DNA from: Acridotheres tristis
Taxonomy: Eukaryota; Chordata; Aves; Passeriformes; Sturnidae
NCBI GenBank assembly: GCA_037013685.1
Contig: CM072919.1
Span: forward strand, 5,749,152 to 5,813,151
DNA: 64,000 nt
Reading direction: 5' to 3'
In this document: positions 34,661-44,669 of the stretch, piece by piece
Numbering within the stretch: the stretch's first letter is position 1
Layout: every line of letters begins with the position of its first letter
Translations under genes and position numbers: made by a program
Notes under the pieces: generated by a model
The model's database searches: none
What the model saw: only the letters and a program-made list of their open reading frames with translations
Told to the model about the DNA's origin: nothing

Positions 34661-37600
34661 CCTTGATTTGGGCGGATTTGTACATTATTTATTACAAAAA
34701 ATATACAGTTCTTATACACCCATCTGGCTGCTGGGCTTCTCCGGGACGGGGAGGGGGGGGGACCCAACCCCGCGTGTCCCCGTTGTCCCCAGACACTGCC
34801 CCCGTTCGGCAGCACCATCCCGGCCGCTCCTGTTTGCCTTGGGCCGGGCTCAGCCGGGCTGGCAAAAGCCGAGGGGGGGCTCGGTGCCAGCTCGCCGTGG
34901 CCAGCGGGACGTGGCAGACACGGCCAGGGGGGAGGGGGGCACCCACCCAGAGCTGCCCCCCCAGTTTGGCACCGGGATGTGTCAAAGCCACCATCTGGCC
35001 ACCGCTTGCGTGACCCCAGCAGGGTGAGGGACAGGGTGTCCTGCTGCCACCTGGGTGTCCTCAGCGAGGTTGTTTTTTTTTTTTCTGGATGTCGTCCCCC
35101 TCCCTCTCCTTGCCCTCCTCGCCGTCTCAGCCGCGGATGCTGTAATGGAACAGGCGGCGTTTATGGGGCCAAACCCGGGACAACATTTCCCTTTTTCCAA
35201 GCCGCCCTGGCCTCGGCGCGGCATTTTTCCACCCTTTTTCCACCCTTTTCGCTGGATGCGGGATCAAAAGAGGCGCGAGGGCCTCCGGGGGGTGGGGGTT
35301 CCTTGGCTGAGAACGCGGCCAAATCCCGGCCCTGTCCCGCCGGGATGAGATCCCAGGGCGGGCGGGGGAGAGGGGGAGGGAGGAGGCACCTGGAATGCTG
35401 AGATTCCATGGCGAGGTGTCATTCCAACCCCTCCTTCCCAAAATCTGGGTGCTGCCTGTGCCTGGCTGCTCCTTGTCCCGAATTCTCCCTGTCCTGGGTG
35501 TTGTTATCCTGGATTCTCCTTACCCCGGATTCATCTTGTCCCGGATTCTCCTTATCCTGAGTTCTCCCTATCCTGGTTGTTGTTTTTCCCTGGATTTTTC
35601 CTATCCTGGGTTCTCCCTATCCCGGATTCTCCCTATCCTGGGTGGTGTTTTCCCCTGGATTTTCCTTATCCTGGATGTTCCTTTATCCTGGATTCTCCTT
35701 TTCCTGGGTGCTGTTTTTCCCTGGATTCTGCTTTTCTCTGGATCGTGCATCTCACTGGATCCTGCTTAATCTTGGATCCTGTTTACCTCTGGCTCCTACT
35801 TATCCTAGACCCTGATTTTTCCTGGATCTTACATTTCCCTGGATTTTTTGTCTCCCTGGATCCTGCTTAACCTTGGATCCCGTTTTTCCCTGGATCCCAT
35901 TTTCCCCCGGATCCTGATTTTCCCCGGGTGCCAGGAATTGTCCCCACCATTCCCAGGGAATTCCGGGGGGATGCTCCCGGCTGCAGCGGCCGGGACAGGG
36001 CCGGGATCTGGGATCATGTGGGAATGTGGGGAATCTGGAATCCTGTGGGAATCCGGGAATGCCGGGATCTGTGATCCTGTGGGAATATGGGAATGCGGGA
36101 ATGCTGGATTCCGGGAATTCGGATCGGGAATGCGGGAATGCCGGGAATCTGGGAATTCAGTGTGGGAAATGCGGGAATCTGGAATCCTGAGGGAATCTGG
36201 GAATGTGGGAATTCAGTGTGGGAATGCCGGGATCCAGGATCCCGTGGGAATGTGGGAATGCTGGAATCTGGGAATTCGGGGCGGGAATCTGGAAATGCCG
36301 GGATCCTGCGGGAATGAGGGAATGCGAGGATTCAGTGTGGGAATGCCGGGATTCGGGATCCTGTGGGAATCTGGGAATGCTGGAATCCGGGGCGGGAATG
36401 CCGGAATGCCTGGATCCTGCGAGAATGAATGAATTTGAGAATTCAGTGTGGGAATGAAGGAATGCGGGAATTCAGTGGGGGAATGCCGGGATCCTGCGGG
36501 GATGAGGGAGTGCCGGGAATTTGGGAATTCAGTGTGGGATTGCGGATCTTGTGGGAATGAAGGAATGAGGGATTGCGGGAATTCAGTGTGGGAATGTCGG
36601 GGATCCGGGAATGTCGGGAATGCGAGAATCCGGGATTCTGTGGGAATCCGGGAATGTGGGAATGTGAGAATTTGGGAATTCAGTGAGGGAATGTCGGGAT
36701 TCAGGATCCGGTGGGAATGCGGGAATCCGAGAATGTCGGGAATGCCGAGATCCGGGAATCTGGGGATGTTGGGAATGTCGGGAATTCGGGAATGGGGGAT
36801 CGTTTCCCGTCACCTGCTCGGTTTGGGGCAGGTGGAAGCGGCTCCCTGGAGTCGGGAAGGAAAATAGGGGTAAAAGGGAAAGAATGGGGAAAAATGGGAG
36901 AAAAAATGGGGGGAGGAGAAGGGAAAAAAAGGGGGGGGAGGGAAAAAGGGGGAAAGGCAAGAAAAACCCCAAAAGAGGGACAGGAAAGCGGTGATTCCCA
37001 ATCCCGGGAACATCTATCTGTGGAATGGGGGATCCAGAGAGGATTTTTGTAATTTTTGGGTCCAAAAAGCCTCAATTCCCCTCTTTTTATCACCGGGGAT
37101 GCTAAAAAACGGTAATGTGGGATGGGGATGGAGCGAGGATCCCCTAAAATGTCCCCAAAATGTGAATTTTGGGGTGACCCAGAGGTGGAACCAGCCCTGG
37201 AGGGTCCAGGATGCAGGAGCAGGGCTGGGAATATCCCGGGAGAGTGGAAAATGGGATGAGAAAAGAACTCAGCTGCTTCTTTTTCCCCCATTCCAGGCCC
37301 CATTCCAAGCGGGAACAGGAACGGGAGCCCGGAGCCGGCAGCTCCCGGCCCGCCCCGGTAATTTGGGATGGCCAGCTCCCAAAAAAACCCCAAAAAAACC
37401 ACAAACAAAAAACCAAACCCAAAAAGGGAAAAGGATGTGCCACGGGATCTCGTGGAGGCTTGTTTTTTGGATATTCCCCACTCCTACAGAAAAAAAAACA
37501 AAAAAACCAAACCCAGAGGGAAGCGGGAGAATTTGGGATTTTATTTATTTATTTTTATTTTGGGAATTTTGGGATATTCCACCCCTTCTCCCCTGGAATA

Positions 37601-38448
37601 AGGAGCTGGAAAGGAGCTTGGGAAGCCGCTTTTGTTATGTTTATTTCTTTGAAAGAATGGAAAATGTAATGACAGGGTCTGAGTGAAAAAGATAAAAGGA
37701 AGCAGCTGGGAAGGCCCAAAATAGAGAAAAAAGCATAAAAATAAATTAAAAAAAAATTTTAAAAGTGAGAGGGAACAGGAGGTGAAAAGGGGAAAGGAAA
37801 TTTGGGATCCCCCTTTCTGGACCCTGTCACCAAATGGGGCATCCACGAAAACCCCAAAATTGAGCATCCGTGGGGACCCCAAAATTGGAACCTGTGGGGA
37901 TCCTAAACCGGGGCGTTCCCAAATATCCAAAATATTCTCGGGAACCCCAAACCAGCTGTGGAATTCCGACCAGGATATTTCTATGGAATTCCAGTTGGAT
38001 CCAGCTGTGGAATTCCTACCAAAATCCAGCTGTGGAATTCCAACCAATATCCATCCAGCTGTGGAATTCCAATCAGGATATTTCTATGGAATTCCAGCCC
38101 AGATCCAGCTGCGGAATTCCAGCCTGAATCCAGCTGTGAAATTCCAGAGATTTCCACCGTTCCCGAAGCGTCTCCCTCGGCAAAGTAGCCCCTAGGAACC
38201 GGGAATTTTTTGGGACAACCTGCCAGGAGCAGGGAAAAAAAACCCATCAGTCCCAAGAATCGGGGACCAGAGGGGTCTCCAGGAACCTGGAATTTTTGGG
38301 AACAGCCAAAAAAACCTGGGGGGCTGTGAGATCACTGAGTTTTAATTTCCCCCCCCAATGTGGAATTCCACAGGAAAATTCCTCTCTTTCCCAAAATATT
38401 CGTGGTTTTCCAAGTTGTGGGTTTTTTTTCGTGTTTTTTTTTTTTTTT

Positions 38449-38483
<35 letters not shown>

Positions 38484-39830
38484 TTTTGTTTTAATTTCAG
38501 CTTTTGCATCCCAAACACTCAAAACGAGCTTCTGGAAAAAACATCTCGGTTTGTTTTTTTTTTTTTTTTTTTTTCCTTTTTCCAGCTATTTTTGAACTTT
38601 TTTTTTTTTTTTTTTTTTTTTTTGGCTTCCTTCCCCCTTCTGGGGCTGCAGCCCATAAATAATAATAATAACAACATTTTTAAAGCCTTTTCGCTGACAC
38701 TTCACCGGCCCTGCCAGAGCTTTTTCATTCTCCAGATGGCGAAAATCCGCCTCAAAATAATAATAAAAAAAAGTATAAAAACCCTAAAAAAAAAACCAAA
38801 AAACCACCAAACCAAAAAAACAAGCAAAAAAACCAAACAACAAAAAAAAGAAGCCTGGAAGTTTTGATAAATATTTGGTGTTTTTCTCTTTTTTTTTTTT
38901 TGGGAGGGGGGGGGCTTCAAAAATCTGTCATATGAAGCAGAAAAAGTCCTAAAAGTGGAGCAGCTATTTTTGGGATGAGAGGTGGATCCCTGAGGTGCCT
39001 GGGCTCCGTGCCCGGTTTGGGGTGCCCCCAAAATTTTGGGATGCCCGAGGGTCCCCCCGTGAGTTTGGGGGAGTCACACCTCAGGGAGAAACCCCAAATC
39101 CCGGTTATTTTATAACCCAGGAACCCCATAGGATGAATATTTCGAATTTCATTTATTTCAGGTAGCCAGATCCTAAATATCCCATAAATCTGATCCCCCA
39201 TTCCCTGAGTATCCCTGATCCCAAATATCCCAGACTCCTGATCCTCCATTTCCTGAGTATCCCAAATATCCCATATTCCTGATCCCCCATTCCCTGATCC
39301 CCCTTATCCCAGATCCCCTGTGCCCCAGATTCCCCAAACTCCAGATCCCCCATTCTCTGGGTACCCCAGACCCCCCATACTCTGAATGTCCCAAACCCCA
39401 CTCACCCCATATCCCAAATACCCTTAATGGCCCAAACCCCAAATCCCCCAAAATCCAGGCACCCCACACATCTAATCCCCCATACCCCAAACTCCAGGAC
39501 CTCCTAAACCCCAAATCCCAAATTCCCCAACTCCCCCTAAACCCGTTTACCCTCCATACCCCAAGCCCCCCAAACCCCAAATCCCCCAACTCCCAACCCC
39601 CCCACACCCATTCATCCCCCGCCCTTTCCTTCCCCTGGTAACTCCATGGCATTGGGGTCCCCTCCTTAATTTTGGGATTTTTTCATCCCCGCTTTCCCTG
39701 GATCCACCCCAATGCCGGAATGTCCCCAGATCCAGCCCGGGAATGTCCCCAAATCCAGCCCGGTAATGTCCCCAAACCCAGCCCACTACTGTCCCCAGAG
39801 GTCATCGATTGTCCCCGTGCCTGGGATTTT
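34661..39830. other. Minisatellite-rich intergenic region, no gene found
   Basis: I see no conserved exon. Repeats: ATCCTGGATTCTCCTTATCC units (35480-35930), GGGAATGCGGGAATCTGG units (36000-36800), CCAGCTGTGGAATTCCAACC units (37940-38140), long poly(T) tracts (38427-38625) and CCCCAAATCCCCCATACC units (39150-39600). TTTATTACAAAAAATATACAG near 34687 resembles the 3' end of a minus-strand transcript (TTTATT is the complement of AATAAA), but no minus-strand coding exon follows. This interval joins two blocks that are far apart on human chromosome 19. Confidence 0.6.
37940..38140 (+). repeat. CAGCTGTGGAATTCC minisatellite
   Basis: About eight degenerate 25-32 bp units with the core CCAGCTGTGGAATTCC. 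Confidence 0.8.
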
Positions 39831-39836
39831 GGGAAG

Positions 39837-39863
39837 CACGTGATTTCCTGGAAACCCCCCCGC

Positions 39864-39895
<32 letters not shown>

Positions 39896-39917
39896 GTGAC
39901 TTTTGAGAATCGAAACT
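39837..39917 (+). promoter_or_regulatory. GAS-like and ISRE-like sites upstream of tetherin-like gene
   Basis: TTCCTGGAA at 39845-39853 matches the STAT dimer (GAS) consensus TTCNNNGAA. AGAATCGAAACT at 39906-39917 matches the ISRE consensus RAAANNGAAACT except for one base. A CACGTGA E-box is at 39838-39844. They lie 50-130 bases before the ATG at 39966. Interferon-inducible promoters of tetherin genes carry such sites; activity here is inferred. Confidence 0.6.
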
Positions 39918-39965
39918 GCTGAGTTTGGGGATCGGTTCTCGAGGTGTGTCCCTGCAAAAGCCACG

Positions 39966-40904
39966 ATGGGGCTCTGGAAGGTGGTGGCAGCTGTGACCCT
40001 GGTGGCCGTGGTGGTGGTGGCAGTGACTGTCCCCACGCTGCTGTGCCACTCCTGCCAGGAACAGGACAGGAATTCCACGGCGGAGCTGCAAAAAGCTCTG
40101 GATGTCACCAACAGGTCCCTGGCTGTGTCGCGTGGGAGGTGGCAGCGCTGCATGGAGGAGCTGGTGGGTGTTGGGGACATGGGGACATAATCTCGGGGGG
40201 TTTGGGGACATAGGGACATCAGCTCTGTGAGGGGTTGGGGACATTCGTCGAGGGGACAGCCCAAGGTGGAGTGGCCGGGTTGTCACCGTGTCACCACTCA
40301 GGAAGAGCTGCGGGGACAAGGCTTGGAGCTGGAGCGGGCGCTGGCCGATGTCACCCGGCTGGAGGGTGAGTGTCACTGTCCCCTGGGCCACCCTGGCACT
40401 GTCCCCTGGGCTGTCCTGTTCCCTGGGCCACCCTGTCCCCTGTCCCCTCCGCAGAGCAGAACCGGGCGTTGGGGACAGAGGTGACACGGCAGCGGGAGCA
40501 GCTGGAGGAGGAGCAGAGCCTCAGGTGAGCCTCGCAGCCATCCCCACCCCAACTGCCACCCTCTGTCCGTGTCACCACTGTCCCCACTGTCCCTGTAGCC
40601 CCTGTCCCTGTCACCTCCTGTGCTGTCTCCACTGTCCCTGTCTCTTATCCCTGTCTCTGTCCCTGCCCTGTCCCCACTGTTCCCACTGTCCCTGTCCCCG
40701 TCCCTTATCTCTGTCCCTGTCCCCACTATCCCTGTCCCTGTCCCTTATTCCTGTCCCCACTGTCCCTGTCTCACCAGGGCGCAGCTCCAGATGCAGATCC
40801 GGCTCCTGCGGGAGCAGCTGCAGGACGTGAGGAGCCAGCGCTCCACAGGGAACAGGCCCGGTGTCTCCACGCTCCTCCTCCTCCTCGGGATGCTCCTCCT
40901 GTGA
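39966..40904 (+). CDS. Tetherin/BST2-like membrane protein, 4 exons
   Basis: Predicted type II membrane protein with tetherin architecture; known tetherins are interferon-induced and hold enveloped virions at the cell surface. Exons: 39966-40163, 40302-40365, 40455-40524, 40778-40904, joined in frame to 152 residues. A very short cytosolic tail (MGLWK) precedes a transmembrane helix (about 6-26). The ectodomain has cysteines 27, 30 and 62, N-glycosylation sequons at N36 and N49, and a heptad-like coiled coil (about 64-128). The C-terminus has a small-residue/Pro region then a leucine-rich tail (STLLLLLGMLLL), the layout of a GPI-attachment signal. Location next to PLVAP matches mammalian BST2. 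No YxY-type sorting motif is present in the tail. AATAAA at 41162-41167 is a fitting poly(A) signal. Primary-sequence identity to mammalian BST2 is too low to judge by eye; the call rests on topology, position and promoter. Confidence 0.78.
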
Positions 40905-41161
40905 CCCCGAGCACCCCGGGGTCCCCTTGTCCCCACTGTGGGGTGACCAGGGACTGTCCCCACCCAACCTGGGGGTGGCAGTGGCCTCAGGGTGCTCAGC
41001 CTTGTCCCAGGGTCCCCAGCTCCGTGGGGACATCCCAGAGTGACCATACCCCTCCGACCACCACTGGGAGGGAGGGGACAGGGACACAGTTACACAGGGA
41101 TGTGACAACACTGCCCTGAGCTACAGATATTCTCCAATTCCTCCTTTTTGAACCAATTCCC

Positions 41162-41167
41162 AATAAA
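41162..41167 (+). terminator. Poly(A) signal of tetherin-like gene 1
   Basis: AATAAA 258 bases after the stop codon at 40904 and 262 bases before the next start codon. Confidence 0.65.
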
Positions 41168-41428
41168 ATCTGCCAAAACTCAGCTTTTCTTTGCTGCGGG
41201 TGACACAGAGGGGACAGACAGAAACCTCAGCACCCCAGCGGTCACCAAGGCCACCACGGCTGCGACAGAGCCCTGTCTCCTCTCCAGCACAGGCAAAAAT
41301 TTATTCTGGGCTGTGACCTGCGACAAACCTCAGCCCACACGCGACAATTAAGGAACCGCCAGCAAAGCGCCACCGGCACAACCCGGCACTGCCACCACCG
41401 GAGCGGGTCCCCTCCTGTCCCCTCCAGC

Positions 41429-44400
41429 ATGGACCCCGAGGTGCCCAGAGCCACCCTGAAGGTGCTGGGGCTGTGCGCGGTGCTGCTGGTGCTGGTGGCC
41501 GCCGTGACAGTGGCGGTGGCAGTGATGGTGTGGCGCTCCGAGGCTCTGGGGAAGCTCCGCGGGTGTCGGGAGCGAGCGGCCAACGAGAGCCGGGAGCTCA
41601 GGAATCGCCTGGAGCGCCTGGAGCGGCTGCGGGAGAGCCTGGAGCGCGACGGGGACGAGCTGCGCAGGGAGCTGGCACGGGCACGAGGTGACAGCAGCAG
41701 GGACAATGCCAGCCTGGTGTCCTGCAGGGAGCGGGCGGTAGGTGGAGGTGGTCAGTTTGGGGTGGAGAATGGGATGGGGAATTGGGAATGGGAAATAGGA
41801 ACTGGGAGGGGAATGGGACACCCCCTGTCCCCTCAGCATTGTCCCCTGTCCCTCCGTCCCTGTCCCAGCCAGGATTAGGGGCTGCTCCATCCCTGTGGGA
41901 ATTCCCACCAGGAAAGCCCCAGGAAATTCCAGCCGGGATGAGGAGTTGGGAAACGGGCACGGCCACCAGAGGGGGAGCATCCCTGCAGGGGAGACCTCAA
42001 AAACGAGCCCTGGATGCTCTCAGGGGGGGCACAGTCACTACATCCCTGGAGGGAACACCCCAAAACCAGAGCCCTGGATGCTCTGGGCTGCATTCTGGGG
42101 GGGGGTACAGCTGTCACAACCCTGCAGGGGACATCCCAGAAATGGAGCCCTGGATGCTCTCAGGGGGGTACAGCTCTCACATCCCTATAGGGGAACCCCA
42201 GAAATGAGCCCGGGATGCTGCCGGGGGGCACAGCCACTACATCCCTGTAGGGGAAACCCCAAAATGAGCGCTCTGGGTGATCCTGAAGCGGGCAGAGCCG
42301 TCACATCCCAACAGGGGACACCCCAAAACCAGAGCCCTGGATGCTCCCGGTATCATCCTAGGGAGGCACAGCTGTCACATCTCTGCAGGGGACGCCCCGA
42401 AAACGAGCCAGGGGTGCGCCCAGAGGGGCACAGCCACTACATTCCTGCAGGCGACACCCCAGAAAAGAGCCTGGGATGATCCCAGGGGGACAGAGCGGTC
42501 ACATCCCTGCAGGGGACACCCCAAAAATGCGTTCCCGGCTCCACCCCTCTCATCCCCCTCCCGGCCGGTGCAGCTATTCCCGGCCGTGCCCGGTGCCTCC
42601 ATCCCGGTAATTACCAGGTGCCGAGGCCGCAGCGGGGGCTGCAGCTCCCCGGTTTGTCCTTCCCGAGTATTTTTAGCTGCGGTTCCAGGCGGGAAAAGGG
42701 CCCGGAGGAAGAGCCGGGTGCCGCCGCCCCTCTTGGGCTCATCCCGCTGAACAATGGCTCGGAGTGGCCGGAAAGTGGCCCAGGCTGGGCTGGGCTGGCT
42801 CTTGGAGAGCTGCTGTCCCCTCCCTGACACCGGCGGTGCCACCCGCGGGGTGACCTCGGACTGCCGGGACAGGTCACATCTTCCCCAGGATCAGCGTCAC
42901 GTCAGGGATTGTCCCCAAATCTCTGTCCCCAAATCCGTGCCCCCAACTCTTTGAGGGATACGATGGGAGTGTGACAGAAAGCCAAGGCCACCAGGAGTTT
43001 GAGGACATGGGTGACCTGGCGCTGTCCTGTGATTCCCATGCTCAGGCAGAGCCACCCCTTCAGGGAAGAGGGATTGTCCCCAAATCCGTGTGCCCAAATC
43101 TGTGTCCCCAAATCCACGTCCCCTAATTCCTGTCCCCAAATCCCTGTCCCCAACCTTTTGAGGAAGATGAGAGGGGCACTCAAAGCCACCAGGAGCGTCG
43201 GGACAGCTTGGGGACACGGGGTGACAGTGAGGCAGAGGAGCAGGATGAAGAGCCGGGGGTAGGGGGCTGGGGGGGACACTGCCACCCCTGACCCCACGTG
43301 TCCCCTGTCCCCAGGCCAGGCTGGACAACAATGTCACCGCGCTGGGGGACGAGCTGGTGGCGCTGCGGCGCGAGCGGGCTGAGCTGGCCGGTCACAAAGC
43401 GACACTGCAAGGTGAGCCGTGATCCCGGCAGGGGGCTGGCGGGGTGTGCTCGGTGCCGGGGTAATGCCGGTGTCGCCGCTGTCCCCAGAGGAGGTGGCGC
43501 GGGGCTCGGAGCAGGCACGGGAGCTGCGGTGGCGGCTGCGGGAGGAGTTGGAGCGGCAGCGGGAGCTGAGGGAGCGCCGGGAGCGCTGCGAGGCGCGACA
43601 GAGCCAGCTCCAGGACACCCTGTAAGGTCCCTGTCCCCTGGGTACATCCCCCTATCCCTCGGGGACATCCCTCTGTAAGGTCCTTTACCCCGGAGACATC
43701 CCCCTGTCCCTTGGGGACACCCCGTGTAAGGCCGTTGTCCCCAGAGGACATCCCCTGTAAGGTCCTTGTCCTCCGGAGATATCCACCTGTCCCTCGGGGA
43801 CACCTTCCCGTCCGTCGGGGACATCCCCCTGTAAGGTCCCTGTCCCCAGGGGACACCCGTCCCAGTAAGGTCCCTGTCACTCTCTGCAGGGTGGGCCATC
43901 TCCAGAGCAGCCACCCCCTATAAGAAGCCACCATGCCACCCTTGTGACATCCTGCCCTGTCCCCGCCTCCCCATGGGAACTTCTCGTGTGTCCCCCCAGT
44001 CCCCTCCTCCCCTGTCCCTGTCCCTGTCCCACTGTCCCTGTCACTGTTTCCCCCATCCTGCCCTTTCCCTTTCCCTTTCCCTTTCCCTTTCCCTTTCCCT
44101 TTCCCTTTCCCTGTCCTTGCCCCTGTCCCCCCACTCCTTCCCTGTCCCTCCTCCCTTTGGGGACCCCCCGTGTCCCCTCCTCGGGACAGGGCCACCCCCT
44201 CATGTGTTTTCTGTCCCCGCAGCCGGGGCTACGCGGCCGAGCTGGAGGCGCTGCGGCGGCGGGGCCGGGACAGAGGCACAGCCCGCAGGTGTCCCCCGGC
44301 CCGGTACCTTTTTGGGGACATTTCGGGGAGGGGACACAGCCCGGGGAGGACATTCCGAGGAGGGGACACAGCCCCGGGAAAGTGGGGATAGCTCAAGGAA

Positions 44401-44669
44401 GGGAGACAGCTTGAGTGGGACAGCTCAGGGACGGGGGGACAGCCCGAGGGGGACATCTGAGAGAGGGGGACAATCTGGGAAGAGAGGACATCCCGGGAAG
44501 AGGGGACACCCTGGGAAATGGGGACATCCCGGGAAGGGGGGACATCCCAGGAAGGGGGGACAGCCGAGGAGGGGGCACAGCAAGCAATGGTGGCTTCGCT
44601 GCCATTGTCACCCGTGTCCCCAGGGCAGCAGGACTCACCCCTGTCCCCCCGTCTTGCAGGAAGGGCTGA
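41429..44669 (+). CDS. Second tetherin-like type II coiled-coil protein, 5 exons
   Basis: Exons: 41429-41737, 43315-43411, 43489-43621, 44223-44288, 44660-44669, joined in frame to 204 residues ending ARRKG. A short tail (MDPEVPRATLK) precedes a transmembrane helix (about 12-35). The rest is a long Arg/Glu/Leu-rich coiled coil with ectodomain cysteines 46, 99 and 169 and sequons at N52, N93 and N109. Three ectodomain cysteines plus sequons are typical of tetherins, and the first three intron phases (0, 1, 2) equal those of the gene upstream, so I read the two as tandem paralogues. There is no hydrophobic C-terminal tail, hence no GPI signal in this model. The last two exons are the weakest; an alternative 3' exon could exist. 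Function unknown. Confidence 0.68.
41955..42535 (+). repeat. Minisatellite in intron 1 of second tetherin-like gene
   Basis: About seven degenerate units of 60-90 bp containing GCCCTGGATGCTCT, CACATCCCTGCAGGGGACA and CCCCAAAA. They fill a third of the intron. Confidence 0.8.
43616..43872 (+). repeat. Intronic copies of the exon 3 donor (GTAAGGTCC) in second tetherin-like gene
   Basis: The true donor CACCCT|GTAAGGTCC (GT at 43622) is followed by five more GTAAGG sites at 43674, 43726, 43757, 43831 and 43865, each embedded in TGTCCCC / GGGGACATCCC units. All are potential 5' splice sites within 250 bases. Confidence 0.8.
44059..44112 (+). repeat. (CCCTTT)n hexamer tract
   Basis: Nine CCCTTT hexamers in a pyrimidine-rich stretch upstream of exon 4 of the second tetherin-like gene. 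Confidence 0.95.

Noticed and set aside
34680..35450. PBX4 or another minus-strand gene after CILP2
   Set aside because: A TTTATT near 34687 is suggestive, but no homeobox or other conserved exon is found.
39903..40190. Longer N-terminus for tetherin-like gene 1 starting before 39966
   Set aside because: The longer frame has no ATG; 39966 is the first ATG and is directly followed by the membrane helix.
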